Position numbers and translations under genes: made by a program. Of a stretch of DNA of 64,000 nt, positions 9,699 through 24,600 are shown piece by piece. Numbering within the stretch: the stretch's first letter is position 1; every line of letters begins with the position of its first letter. The notes under the pieces were generated by a model. It searched no databases. It was not told where the DNA came from and saw only the letters and a list, made by a program, of their open reading frames with translations. The stretch is from positions 109,355,536-109,419,535 of the forward strand of contig CM043699.1 of the NCBI GenBank assembly GCA_023935145.1, written 5' to 3'. Source of the DNA: Bretschneidera sinensis (lineage: Eukaryota > Streptophyta > Magnoliopsida > Brassicales > Akaniaceae).

Positions 9699-12600
9699 TT
9701 AATTCACAGCCAGCTTATCACATAAAGATTGGTATGCTGCACTACATAGCTTGAACTTTTCTTCTGCAACAGCCTGCTCCAGTGCGTCAATCTAGGTTAG
9801 AACCAAATAAATAGACATGACAAGAATGAAAAATGATCGGGATTATAACAGTTGATGTATGTATAAAATGATGCAGAATAGGTAGACAAAGCAGAACAGA
9901 TGGCCCTAGACTACCTAGAACGGTTGGACCGCTCCAAATCTAAGGGTACGGTTTACATCGTTTTATGTGTCGGCCCGGATCGGGGCTCCGGAGACCCTAG
10001 TCTGATTGGAAACGGGCCATTGAGCAAAACCTGATTTCTCCGCAATCAGCATGGCGGGATTTTAGCCAAAAAACGACGTTTAGGCCTCCAATTTAGCAGT
10101 TTTCAGTTTTTAAGAAATTTCTTATTTTGTACTTGCCTAATTTCAATTTTCCTTTTTTCTTTTTACTTTAACCTTATAAATAAGGAGGCCATGTAATAGT
10201 AAGGATTATTATTATTGAATAAAAGTAGGGTTTCTTTTCTCTTCGTGAGAGTTTATTGAGGATTGAAACACAGATCTTCTTCCTAGTTCTTTCTTCCGCT
10301 AGCGTTTTACGTCAATTGGTATCAGAGCCTTGTTCTACCCTGGTCTGATGGCAGGTGATGGAAACGAAAGCAACCACCTTGACGACGTTGATCGTGGGGT
10401 GCAGGTCCTATGGGCAGCCATAGATAATCACAATCAGCAGTTTGATGATCACAATCAACGGTTTGATCTTATCGAACGCATGTTGCGGGAGATACAACAA
10501 ACTATGACTGGTCTGAGAATCAATGGCAACAGGGGTGAAGAACGCAACCCGGATCGTGTCGGAGGCCTTGCTCGCGACCTACCGGTTGCTGGACGCGTTC
10601 CTGCTCAGCGGCGTAGGCCCCAAGCCAATGCCACTTTATCCAGTGATGATGAGTTCGAAGTGCTGGGCATCGAGAACAATGATGATGGTCAGCATGGTCG
10701 TAATCAGAATCCTGTTGGTCAGAACCGTTACAACCAGAACAGGTACGAACAGAACAATCATGATTTTCGGGTTAAGGTAGATCTACCGTGTTTCAATGGC
10801 CACCTCCACGTCGAAAACTTTATTAACTGGCTTTTTGAAGTTGAGGCTTTCTTTGAGTATATGCAGATCCCAAGAGATAGGCAGGTGAAGCTTGTAGCCT
10901 ATAAACTGAAGGGTGGAGCCTCTGCATGGTGGGAGCAGACGCAGAATAGCCGCAGGCGACAGGGTAAGCAGCCTGTTCGCTCCTGGTCCAAGATGAAGCA
11001 GCTACTGCGAGCAAGGTTCCTTCCTTCTGACTATGAACAGATGCTGTACCAGCAATATCAGAATTGCAGGCAAGGGGTGCGCACCATCAGTGATTATACG
11101 GAGGAGTTTTATAGGTTGAACTCACGCAATGACCTACAGGAAACAGAGGGACAGCAAGTGGCTCGGTATATCGAAGGGTTGCGAGTGTCCATTCAAGAAT
11201 AGGTATCCCTCCATACTGTGTGGTCCCTATCCGAGGCGGTCAACCTAGCCATGAAAGTGGAGTCACAACAGTCCAGGCACTCATCACGTCCCCAACCATA
11301 TCGATCGTAGCCATCACAGGTTTCAGTGCCGTAGACTTCACCACAGCCGTCAACCAGTAGAGTTTCCGGTACTGGTACCACCAACCCCACCAAACCAACA
11401 GCCCCCACAACTGGTGCCCCAGCACAAAACAAAGGAGTGCCCAGCAATCTCTATGCCCGTCCCATTCCAGGAAGGTGTTACAGATGTGGCCAGCCTGGAC
11501 ATCGTTCCAATGAATGTCCCAACCGTCGGCAGGTTAACATGGTTGAAACAGCAGAGGAAAAGGAGAATCTTTTTGGTGCATATGAAGGGTATTCTGGGGA
11601 GGTCGATGATTACACTGGTGGTGAAGTAGCAGATGCAGATGAGGGTGTATATGTTAACTGTGTGGTTCAACGTCTGTTATTTACGCCAAGGCAGAAGGAT
11701 GACAACCAACGACACTGTATTTTCAGGACGCGATGCACTATCAACCAAAAAGTGTGCGAGGTGATTATTGACAGTGGCAGCAGTGAGAATATCGTATCGA
11801 AGGCCCTTGTCGCAGCATTGAACCTGAAAACAGAAAAGCATCCCTCTCCTTACAAGATTGGCTGGATCAAAAAGGGCGCTGAAACTCGGGTAACTGATAT
11901 CTGTCGTGTTCCTTTTTCTATTGGCAAATTTTATGAGGATGAATTTATGTGTGATGTTGTTGATATGGATGCGTGTCACGTATTATTGGGGAGGCCATGG
12001 CAATTTGATGTAGATGCTATGCATAAGGGTCGGGATAATACTTATGTTTTCTGGTGGTTTGACAAAAAGATTGTATTAGTTCCTGCAAGTGAATGTGAAC
12101 CAGCTGTCGAAACCCCTAGAGCGATGGGAAAGACCTTTCTTACAGTTCCTGAGGTGGAGTTCGTTGAAGATGTGAAAGCAGCAGGGGAGTTCTATGCGTT
12201 GGTAGTAAAAGGAGAACCACCAGCCGAGTATCAACAGATTCCTGAGGAGTTAAAGCCATTAATGGCTAAATTTCAAGATGTCATACCAGTGGAATTACCT
12301 GAAGGTCTGCCTCCCATGAGAGATATTCAGCACCATATTGACTTGGTTCCTGGGGCTAGTTTGCCAAATCTGCCACACTACCGAATGAGCCCTCAAGAGC
12401 ACGAAATTCTACAAAATCAGGTTGAGGAGTTGATTAAAAAGGGGTTGATCAGAGAGAGTTTGAGTCTCTGTGCTGTACCTGCTTTGTTGACACCGAAAAA
12501 GGATGGAAGCTGGCGCATGTGCATTGACAGTCGGGCCATAAACAAGATAACAGTCAAGTACCGCTTTCCTATTCCACAACTAAGTGATATGCTGGACATG

Positions 12601-15600
12601 TTAGAGGGTGCCAAGATCTTCTCCAAGTTAGATTTGCGTAGTGGTTACCATCAGATTCGGGTCAGGCCAGGGGATGAATGGAAAACAGCCTTTAAGATCA
12701 AAGAGGGGCTTTATGAGTGGATGGTGATGCCCTTCGGTTTATCAAATGCTCTCAGCACCTTCATGAGTATAATGAACCAGGTTTTAAAACCCTTCATTAG
12801 TAAATTTGTGGTTGTTTATTTTGACGATATTTTAATCTATAGCCAGGATGAGGTGGAGTACTTTGACCACTTGCGGGAAGTGTTGCTAGTTTTGCGCGAG
12901 TAAACTCTATGTGAACCTGAAGAAGTGCAATTTTCTCACTACCAAGCTGCTGTTTTTGGGATATATCGTGGAGGCAGATGGTATTCAGGTTGATGAAGAG
13001 AAGGTACGTGCAATTCGGGAGTGGCCAACCCCAACAACAGTGCACCATGTTCGTAGTTTTCATGGATTGGCCACTTTCTACCGCATATTTATTCGGAACT
13101 TCAGCAGTATAGTAGCACCAATCACAGAGTGCATGAAAAAATGCCGATTCTAGTGGGGAGATGCACAAGATACAGCCTTCACAATGATCAAAGAAAGGCT
13201 TTCTACAGCCTTGGTACTTGCCCTGCCAAGTTTTGACAAGCTGTTTGAAGTTGAGTGTGATGCCTCGGGCGTAGGTATTCGTGCTGTTCTGTCACAGGAG
13301 GGACGGCCAGTAGAATTTTTCAGCGAGAAGCTCAACGATGCTCACCAAAAATGGACCACATATGAGTTGGAATTTTATGCAGTCATCCGAGCTTTGACGC
13401 ATTGGGAGCATTACCTGATCCAGCGTGAGTTTGTTCTCTACAGTGATCACCAAGCCCTGAAATTTATCAACACACAAACCACCCTGAATCGAATGCATGC
13501 TCGGTGGACTACCGTTCTCCAGAAATTCAGTTTTGTACTCAAACACAAGTCTGGGCAGTTGAATAGGTGGCAGATGCGTTAAGCCGGCGCGCATCCTTAC
13601 TTTTGACTCTCCGATCAGAAATTGTAGGGTTTGACTGTTTGAAAGAGTTATATGAGGAAGATGCTGATTTTCAGGAAATTTGGGTGAAGTGTCAACGAAA
13701 AGAGGCGAACTCGGATTTTCATGTCCAGGATGGGTTTCTGTTTCGCGGTAACCAATTGTGTATCCCTCGCACGTCTTTGCGCGAGCAGATTCTCCATGAG
13801 ATACACAGCAACAGTTTAGGGGGTCATGCGGGGCGTGACAAAACAATAGCCCAGGTAGCTGAACGTTATTACTGGCCACAGCTGAAACGTGATGTGGGCA
13901 AATTCGTACAGAGGTGCCCTGTCTGCCAAACTGAAAAGGGCCAAGCGCAAAATACCGGGTTGTACACTCTTTTGCCCGTGCCGAAAAACATTTGGGAGGA
14001 TTTGACAATGGACTTTATTTTGGGGCTCCCACGGACTCAGCGTGGAGTGGATTCTGTTTTTGTGGTTGTCGACCGGTTCTCCGAGATGGCACACTTCATT
14101 CCATGCAGGAAAACTTCAGATGCGTCTCATGTAGCCAGCCTTTTTTTTCATGAGATTGTTCGCCTTCATGGGGTTCCCAAGTCCATCACCTCCGATCACG
14201 ATATCAAGTTCCTTTGCCACTTCTGGAAGTCACTTTGGGGCAGATTTGACACATCCCTTAAATACAGCAGCACTTGCCATCCGCAAACAGACGGCCAAAC
14301 CGAGGTGGTCAACCGGACCCTTGGTAATTTGATCCGTTGTGTGACTGGTTCTCGGCCTAAGCAGTGGGATGTCGCCCTTCCACAAGCTGAATTTGCTTTT
14401 AACAGCATGTACAATCGATCTACCGGGAAGACACCATTCGAAATTGTCTACACCAAAGCACCTCAGCATGCTTTGGACCTTGTTCCTTTGCCCAAACCTC
14501 CTGGCCACAATCAGGCTGCTCAGAACCTAACTGAGCAAGTATAGCGCATCCATGCAGAAGTTCGCCAGAGTCTAGAGTTGGCCAACAGCAAATATAAAGC
14601 TGCTGCCGATAAGCATCGGCGTGAACGTATATTTCAGGAAGGTGACTTGGTGATGGGCCATCTACATAAGAACCGTTTCCCTGCAAGAACTTACAACAAG
14701 CTAAAAAGCAGGAAGTATAGCCCTTTCCGGGTGCTGAAGCGCATTAATGATAATGCTTATGTGATTGAACTTCTGGATAACATGGCCATTTCCAACACTT
14801 TCAATGTGGCAGATTTGTTTGAATATCATCCACCGGACGAACCACTTTATCCCGACAGTAACTCGGGGTCGAGTTCTTTTGAAGAAAGGGGGAATGATGC
14901 AGAACAGGTAGACAAAGCAGAACAGATGGCCCTAGACTACCTAGAACGGTTGGACCGCTCCAAATCTAAGGGTACGGTTTACATTGTTTTACATGTCGGC
15001 CCGGATCGGGCCCCGGAGACCCTAGTCTAATTGGAAACGGGCCATTGAGCAAAACCTGATTCTCCGCAATCAGCATGGCGGGATTTTAGCCAAAAAACGA
15101 CGTTTAGGCCTCCAATTTAGCAGTTTTCAGTTTTTAAGAAATTTCCTATTTTGTACTTGCCTAATTTCAATTTTCTTTTTTTCTTTTTACTTTAACCTTA
15201 TAAATAAGGAGGTCATGTAATAGTAGGGATTATTATTATTGAATAAAAGTAGGGTTTCTTTTCTCTTCGTGAGAGTTTATTGAGGATTAAGACACAGTTC
15301 TTCTTCCTAGTTCTTTCTTCCGCTAGCGTTTTACGTCAATACATAATTCACTGATCTATTACTGTGGAGAGAAAAAGAAAGCAAGCATAAAATTGACAAA
15401 CCAGTTTGCTATAAAGAGTTTCTCTCACAGAAAGTAACTGCTGTTGTTTTAGAGTTCAAGATATCAAGTAACCTTGTACAGAGGATGCTCCCCAATATTC
15501 CACAAATCAACCCATGCAATTCATAACATACCACAGCAGAGAGATTATAACTGGAGATCAGTGGAAGAATGTTGGTACCTTGGTAGAGCCCTCGTGACGA

Positions 15601-18600
15601 TCTGGATGCCATTTCAGTGCACAGGCTCGATATCTGAAATGAGAGATGTCAGATGAAAATAAGAGAACAGAAGAAGACATTCTCAAGTCAGCAGCCTAGA
15701 TGCTCTGTAACAATAGAAAGGATCTACAAAAGCATGACACAGAAAATCTATTGAGAACTCACGCATTTTTAATATCTTCAAGTTTTAGAGGACCAGAAGC
15801 ACTTAGTCCAAGAGCCAGTCTATCAGACGCCATATCTGAGTCTGAACTCTCAGACTCCGTTGAAGAGTCGTCATCCTCTTCTACTCGGTATCTCCAGTTC
15901 CAAGATCGACCGTAATCATTAAAATAGCTGGATGAGCTCCTCCATTGCGAATCCTCTTCATTAATGAAGGACCGAAAGAAAAATCGTTGTCCACCAAATG
16001 CAGACCGGAAAATGTTCTCAACTTCGGCATCAACAAAGTCTTCACAAAACTCAAAATGTCCTAAACAAGAGTTAAAATGTGTGAATTTTAAATGCAACCC
16101 CAACAGAAAAACATGCTATTACATCAATTAGGTTGGCACTGAAAATCTAATGCATTCATGCAATTCCATGAAGCAAAATAAGCCTCCATATAGGTTTTTT
16201 CTGTAATTATTTCGTTGATAGTTACGTCCTTATACAATTTGAAGAGGAAAAATAAAATCTTTAAGGCTTCCAAGGAGAATCACATCCACAATTAACTGAA
16301 TGATTGTGACCAAACAAAAGGCATGTTTAGACCCATGGTTAGGGCTTATATTATCTATTGCAAATAAAAATATCCAGAACCAAAATCAGTCTAGAGGCTA
16401 CCTAGATAGACACCACTTGATAGATGGTGACCATCTCCTAATATGTCCAGAGGTGCACCATTGACATATCTAATTCTAAAAGATAAATATGTTAATATTA
16501 TAGAGTCAAGTCCTTTATATGTCCTTACTTCTATCCGAAAACTGGGGTCCCTGATTGCCAGCCCGGCCTCTTCTTGATCCCTTAGAGTATTGTTTTCTGA
16601 ACCACGAGGTGTGTTTACTTGATGAGCAATCATCCTCACCAAATTCATCCTGCCAGTTCTGTAAACACAATGATCACAGCATAGTTGAAACCCTTTATAA
16701 TAAAAAACAACATCACACTATAACTTTAAAATACTATAGCCATACGAATATTCCCAAAGTGAAAAAATTTCACCAAAATTGGCAAATCTGTGATTGAGAT
16801 AGCCCAACAAGTACTGCTATGAAAAGACTCCATGACCAGGATAACCTAGTCACATGCAACAACATATCAAACATGACTCCAGTAAGAAGAAAAATTCACA
16901 AGAATAATATAAAATAATGTTGGGGCAACACGGGGAACAAATACAAGTATCACTTGGTTAGGTGGGGCGTGGATAAACAACCGATGGAAAAAAGGGGTTT
17001 AGGCATCAAGTCTCTAACTTTATTCAATAAAGCTCTTCTTGGAAAATGATTATGGAGATTCTTGGTGGAGAGTGATCATCTTTAGAGAAAAGTGGTGAAT
17101 GCTAAGTTTGGGATGGATCTTAACGGGTGAATGTCCAAGAAATGGAGGGGGGCCTATGGAGTAGGGTGTGGAAGTGGATCCACAAAGGATGGGAGGAGTT
17201 TTATCCTTGTATTTCCATGATGGTACGCAGCGGTGGAAGAACTCGATTTTGGCATGACACGTGCTTTAGGAACACTCCTTAAAAAGACCAAGTGCCGAAT
17301 ATTTTTGCTATTGTGAGAAATAAAGATGCTCTCATTTGTTCTTGCTTATCCTTGTCCAATTATGTGGTTTCTTGGCAATGTCCATGATTGGGAGCTCAAG
17401 ATAGTTAAATTTTTTTGGAGGTCTCGTATACCTCTAAGATTGATGTGGCTATAGAGGATTTGGCTATATGGAAGTCTTAATGGGATAGAGGATTGAGGTG
17501 GATTGAGGTGAAGTCTTTTAATAATTTTCTTCTTGACGGGACTCCGATGGAAGGATCTCCCAACATCCCTTAGAAATTTATTAGGTGTCCTTGTGTCACT
17601 GAAAAAGTAAGTTTTTTTGTGTGAGAATCCTCTTCGGGGAAGATCTTTACGATTGATAATCTTCAAAGAAGGGGGAAAGTGCTTGGGAGATGGTTTATAG
17701 TATTTTTGCTGTTTCTTGGGTGGTGGCCGGCTCTGTGAGAGATGAAGTGTGGGCTTAGAGTGGTAGTCGTGCTTCAAAGGAGCTTGAGAAGGTTTACTCT
17801 TTGATTCTTCTCTCGGTTTTTTGGCTTGTATGGAATGAAAAGAGTCAAAGAGCTTTTGATGGAAAAGAGAGGTCGATTGATGTGATTGGAGATAGTTGAC
17901 TCAATATCCTCAATTTTTTGTTTAAAAGAAAAAAAATTGTGAATGATGTAGATCTTTTAGATTTTCTGAAATTATTATCGGGTAGATAGTCTTTGTTTTC
18001 GGGTTGCACCCTCTTGGTACATTTTAATAAAATTTAGTTATATATATAATAATGTGATGACCTACATTCTACATCAGTAATGTAATGGCAAGGATCCTAG
18101 TATATATGTAGACCCAATGATACCAAAAGCAACATTAGTTAGCACTTTTGGGTGATGGACCTGTGATGTTACAATTAGTGTCAATCAACTCAGGCCCACT
18201 ACCATGTGGATGTGCGAGTGTTTTGGATTGGCCGCGAGCTCATCGTAATATATGGGCTCCCAACGGGATGGAACCGTTGATTTGATCAGTTTGATCGTGT
18301 GATTTGTAATATTTGGTTTGTGACCTCCCCTCACGAAGACATGACGGTCCAAAGGGGGAGTTTGCAAGGCCCATTCTCAATGCTCAATATTTTACATTTC
18401 TAATCCTAGATTTCTTTTTTTTTTTTTGTACTTTCCAAACTAAGAACTCATATTCAAAAAATGCTCCAACAAAGAGGTTACATTTAGTGATTTAGAGCCA
18501 CGCACGATAATCTATCTCGATTTTAAATCCAACAGTGGTTTGACTCTTGATCCATTTAGGGGATCCAAGGGCAGAACTTAACCCTTGAAAAGCTTTGAAT

Positions 18601-21600
18601 GTTTTAACTCAGAAGCACCTAAACATGATCAATAGCTACCTTCTTAGTGACTCAGATGATTTTCAAGCCTTTTACCCTTATTCTTCATATCTCCCACTGT
18701 TTCAGCACCTCAACCAATCCTCTTTAACTTTCAACATTTTTTTTAACTATCTAACTTCACTTCTTCTAAGTATTAGTTACCAATTATCTCAAAAGCTTAA
18801 GCTGATGGAAAATGGACCAACAATGTATATCAAGCTCATATACATTTTAACACTCTCCCTAGCATGCATAGCCCCAAAGATGATATGGGTCAAGCATATG
18901 AAGCTCGAGACAACAAGAAGACAAACCCAAGCTAAGGATTGACCATATCAAATATTTATCATTAAAAAAAAAAAACAAACGAGGGTTATCAAGATTCAAA
19001 CACAAGATCTTTGGGTTAGTTACTAATTCCCTCAAAAGCTTAATCTTGAGCTCTAATAGAATGTTAGTTACCAATTACCCCAAAATCTTAAGCTTTTGGG
19101 ATAATTGGTAACTCAATTATTCTTAACACTAGGAAACATGCAGTGCTTTAGGTCACTACCTTTTTTTTAAAAAGATGCATAAGAAAAGCACCATGGGGTG
19201 CAATCCAATAGCAAATAGCAGCCAAGGGAGAAACCCTCAATAAAGTTAGTAAATCAAAAAATGTTCACATATAACAGTGTTTGTCAACACAAACAACCCT
19301 ATTTAACTTATAACAGCCACCTTTATTCTATTAATTCCATCCAATCCTTTGACGCAAACCATGTAGTTTAAATAACGCAAAAGTGACACTCAAAAGTCAT
19401 TTTTTCAGCTTGTCCATGTACTTGTAAAATGTTAACCGGAACATGTTAGCAGGTATATATTTTTTTTTAAAAAAACATGTTACTAGGTTAGTATCATTAT
19501 CCTCTGGAAGTGAAAAGGTCAAATGATGTAGAATAGTGGGAGAAAAAAAAACAATAACAAGAAAATAAAAGGTAATAATCCAAACCACAGGGAAGCATCA
19601 ACCCAATCAAAGGGGGCAAAGGAGCAAAACTCAATCCAAAGAAAATATCAATAATAGTTTGTTTATTCATCAATAGCTAAGTAAAAATAACATAGGCATG
19701 TCTTTATAATCTTAGAAACCTTAGTCCTACTCCAATAAAGAATACTTTAAATAAGGAAACTAACTACTAAACTTAAATATAGTAATTCCTAAAACTCTAA
19801 ATACCCATACTATTTTCACAATTACATAGTGACCCCCATAATTAAAATAACCATAATATCTAAATTAAAAGCCCTAAATCTAAATTTCCATGTGTAATCC
19901 ATCATCAAACAAAGGTTTTCATTACATTATCCTCATGGTAAGTAAACCTCAATTGAGTCCATTTCAGAGGATCACTCCATCCAAGCAATATCCAATGACC
20001 TATGTTTGTCATGTGTCTTACATCATCAGACTTCTACCACAGGAATGAGTTTATATTAGAAGAGAACTGCAAATTCAAAAGGTGCATGTTTTTTTTGTCA
20101 TATGTCTTGCATCATCAGACTTCTACCACAGGAATGAGCTTATATTAGAAGAGAACTGCAAATTCAAAAGGTATATGTTTTTTTTAAGTGTTCGAGGTAG
20201 TAGCTCTACACTTCTACTTAGAAATAAGCATAAATGACTAGATTTTAATTATTTCCAATGCCAGTGGAAAAACATGACAGGTAATTAGTTATAAGCTTAA
20301 ACTTGAGTCATTTTAAATTTTCGGATTTATTTTATCGTGTCTTTATATTAAGCCTCAACACCGTGAAGAAGGTGGGCAATGTTAGTTGCAAAATCATTTC
20401 ATCATCAATTCTTTTTTATGATCATCTTTTTAATAGAACCAACTGATTATAGGGAAACAAAGTCCAGTGCAGACACAATCTTGGGTGCATTAACTCAAGT
20501 TCAAAGCTCCACCATATTGTTATCTGACTATGAATAAATGAAACTGTAACACCTCAAAGTATGGAAGAGGGGAAAATAACTCATAAATTATGAAATTTAT
20601 AGCAGTTAAAACATGAATAACGACCTGAAACAGGTAGTCTGTATACACGCCTAGATTGCGCAATAACTCTTGCTTTCCGCACACCCTTCTGAACCTTTTA
20701 TTATAACTGTTAGATCTCTGGGGAAAGTAAAAGAAAAAAGAATATTAGCAAATCACGAAGCTTTCATTCAAATCGGAAAGAAATAAGGAAGTTCAAAGTA
20801 TTGTAAGAAAAAAACTAAATAAATAAATCATAGATCGGCCACCAAAAATTATAAGATATGTCTATTTTATTATTTTATTTAGAAGAAAAATATGTTAAGA
20901 GTTAAAAACTAAAACAGAAGATTAAATAACAGAAAAATTACCCAGAGTACTAGGATAACTACACACAATCAGCCTGCAACAAAAGTTATCCACTTAGCAG
21001 AGAATGAAACAAGAAACATGCCTAAAAGACTAAGGCTAAAGCTTCAAACAATCAAGTTAAGGATAATTCCTCATGCAGGTGTTAACAGCCAACCAACTCA
21101 TCTATTCAAAGGTTAATATTACCAAAAAAAGGATATATTTGTCTTCAGATAACTTATAGCAACAGTGAACTTGAGTTCTTCATAAACCATACTGCAAATA
21201 GTTTTAAATAGCTTCAATATTAGAAATCACTTTCCAAACCACTTATTAAAGATTCTTAATTTCTTTGGTTTTCCTGAAAAATAGGCAGCAAGTTGTGAAA
21301 CACTGACATCTTTGCACCCTTAAAGAGAATCATAAATAAGAAGACAAAAAATCTAGAAAGTTATTAGTAGTTTAGTACACTAATCCCTCAATATAAAGCA
21401 TTATGTTTCCTGTTATGTACTAAAAGAAATGGGGAAAAAAAGGCTGTCTTACTTCTAGTAAGTAAAACCTTTATCTTGGGAAGCATCACCAAGAAGAATA
21501 AAATCACCATGGAGATGGATAGAAATATACACAATACAAAAAGATGACTGATTGATCTAACAAACAACTAAGGTGGCTAATAATTCTATCAGAATGCCAT

Positions 21601-24600
21601 TTCATATTTACATCTACTGTTGCTTAGGAAAAATCAACTAGAAAGACATGATAAACATGATTTGTCTTGATGTAAAATCTATGAATTACCTAAGGTACTG
21701 CCTCCTAAATAACTTATCTTGGAACAACCGCACAAATAAAAGGATACATTATTAGACACAAGCTAGTTTAAGAAAGGTAGCAATTCACACAATAATTATT
21801 CCTTACACCTCCAGGAACAAGCAAAATATGTCAAATTTTTCAAGCTAAAATTTAGAACCTTGATATATATATTTGATAAACAAAGGAAACGATGTACATA
21901 TTTCATAGGCACCAAGGGGGTGCCACCCATTTACAAAAAACTATCTACAAGATAGTATATCAATGAAGTCTATGAAGTCCTCATCATTTACATAAAAAAT
22001 TCTCTTAAAACCAAAAAATATGTAACCACCTATCCTTGACGGAGGCCAAAGGTCTCTCCTTGATCAAAAGATCTCCTCTTCCTTTCATGCGAAATAATCC
22101 AAAAAAATAGAGATAGAAATAAAGGAATAGTTCTTTCTCATTTGTTTTGAAACTTTCAACTTGCTTCAAGCCCATACCTCTTCTTGGATAGAACCGGTGA
22201 CCACCCAATGGAGTCCCACCACACTAAGAGCCATAGCACATACATGTGTTGTGAAAGAACACCCCAAAAGAAGATGATAGATGGATTCGGCCTCCTCTCT
22301 TGCGAAGATGGTCAATCATTAGAATGCCACCCCAACAAGTTTCCCAAGCAAAGAAAGCACCCTTAAAGGAGCAAAGTTTTTCCAAATCTCTTTCCAAGGA
22401 AAGTTAATCCTTCCCTCTAAAAATCCATGCAAAAAAAGTCTTATAGTAGACCTGACCTCCAACTTTCCACTCGAATTCAACCTCCATCTAGCCTTGTCCC
22501 CAACAAGCAAATTAAATTTCACCTTGCTGACATTTTCAAAGAAATTATCCACATGTGTCACTTCCCAATCATGAACATTTCAGCTCAAACCTATCTGCCA
22601 AACAATCTCCTCATTATGAAAACTCACACAAGATTTAATCAATGCCTTTTTACTTCTAACAATAGAGGAAACATCCGAAGATTGCTCTTTCAAAGAAGGG
22701 CCACCGTGCAAAACATCATGCCATTACCATTGCCACACTCAAAAAAAGACATGAGGAAGGAAGTCAATCCATCCCATTCTAATCCACTTCCAAACATCCA
22801 CACCGTAAGCACCATGACCCTCCTTATCAAATACCTTGATACATTGATGCGGACTATTTTAGAAAATCCAAAAATATACCTTATTAAAAATTCATAACAC
22901 TTAATCAACAGTTTTTTACTCCTCTTGATTATCTCCTGTCCGCAAGTTGGCTATAGCTATACTAAGGACTTGTCTTCTTATAAATTGAGAGGAACAAACA
23001 ACTTAGCTTTAAATTTGTATGAACATATATAATGTGTGCGTTTGAGAAGTGTGTACATGCATGAAAAGATGTACTATCCACAACTTACAATGAATAGAGG
23101 AAGCTACATGGAATCTAACTTAATTTTAAAGCTAGCAGTCAAATTTATCCTTAACCCCTTCAGTCTATGAGAAAGATATTATTATAAAATAACAATAAAA
23201 AGAAATCATCTGCTAAATTTCTTGCATGGAATGCACTACATGTTCAGCCATTATAGTGATACTACAATACCTGATAAGTATGTTGATTTAAGACCGATAG
23301 CAATTTTGAGCTAGCAGACATGAAAGTTGTGTCATTGAATTCATAAACCAACAAATACTATATGGCCATGAAAGAGCTAGTTAAGCCATTTGTGTTGGCA
23401 TCTTATGAAAAAAACTTCCCAACTTCACACTGCCATTGAGTGGAAGAATAAATTTAGGGTTTTTAATTTGAGTATTTTTTTATAAATAAAAATGCAGTCA
23501 CTATGCACACCAACTGGATGCAAACCCATTTACAAAATCATTAACAAGGCAAAAACTATAAACTCTACAAGCTCTTCTTTATTAAAATATAAGTGCCCAC
23601 TAAAGCAAAAATTAAGGGTGTGCCATCTATCTTTGACTAAAGCTATAGGCTTTTCCACACCTTCAAAAGCTTTTATTTGAGTATTATGGATTATTTCACT
23701 ATAAGGGTAATTGTCTAATTTTGATTATGGGTATTAGGGTTTTTTTTTTATGAATAAACAAATTTATTAAAGGCACCAAGAGGGTGCAACTCAAAGCCAA
23801 AGGCTATTTGCAATGGAGGAAATCCACAAAATCTAAGAAAACATCCGTATTTACAAGAAAATTCTTTTTAGACCAAAACAATAGAGTATTGAACCAATTA
23901 TCTCTAATGACTCCAATAGGTCTTTCTACACCTTCAAAAGCCCTACAGTTCCTTTCCTTCCACACTAACCAAAAAATCGAGTACAAAATCAACAAATAAG
24001 CCATCTTACCCGTATTTGAGGCTCTCAAACCACTCCAAGCCCAAATCTCATCCTTAATGGTTCCCACAACCACCCAAGAGATCCCCAAAAATTTATACAC
24101 CATCTCCCGCAGCCTTCTAGCTAACAAACAATCCATCAATAGATGATACACAGATTCGACACATTCCTTACAAATAAACATCTATTGACAATCACTTTGC
24201 CCTTCCTTTGTAAATTATCAAGAGTAAGAATTTTCTCTCACAAAGCCTCCCAAACAAAAAGGCTAACTTTCTTTGGAGCACAGTTACACCAAATAGCTTT
24301 CCAAGGAAAATTTACAATAATTTTCGAGGGGGTTTTATCAAGAAGAAACTTATAAAAGTCTTTCACCTTGAACCCTTTATCCAGGCACGGACCCCAACTC
24401 ATTGAATCCTCTCTACCCACCTCAATCCTAGAATTATATAAGATCTCCAAAAACTTTGCGATCTCCCCAACTTCCCAATCATGAGTATTACGAATGAAAG
24501 GAACAACCCAAGAAATTCCACCATTATTCAAGTTGAAACACGAACTAACTTTCGCTTCTTTATCTCTCAATCTCAAAGATACTCGGAAATAAGACCTTCA

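Larger units (their letters stand above)
9869..15338 (+). mobile_element. Ty3/gypsy LTR retrotransposon (chromovirus-like) inside the J-protein gene
   Basis: A structurally complete gypsy element, 5.47 kb, has both LTRs, a tRNA-Met primer site, one gag-pol frame and a polypurine tract. The order protease, RT, RNase H, integrase is that of gypsy. The LTRs (446 and 444 bp) differ at roughly 13-15 positions by eye, about 3%, so the insertion is moderately recent. It lies antisense within the last intron of the J-protein gene. I could not find an exact 5-bp target duplication (TAAAA left, ATACA right). It is not autonomous: TAG stops lie at 11200, 11308, 11332, 13151 and 14542, and reading-frame shifts near 12900 and 13570. 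The gag resembles the plant chromovirus type, but the clade is tentative. Confidence 0.95.

Noticed and set aside
13292..14008. 238-codon minus-strand ORF
   Set aside because: It is antisense to gypsy RNase H and integrase code whose motifs are unmistakable; no recognisable domain of its own.
17346..17777. 143-codon minus-strand ORF in intron 2
   Set aside because: It is antisense to the decayed plus-strand LINE and Pro/Ser/Lys-rich by composition.
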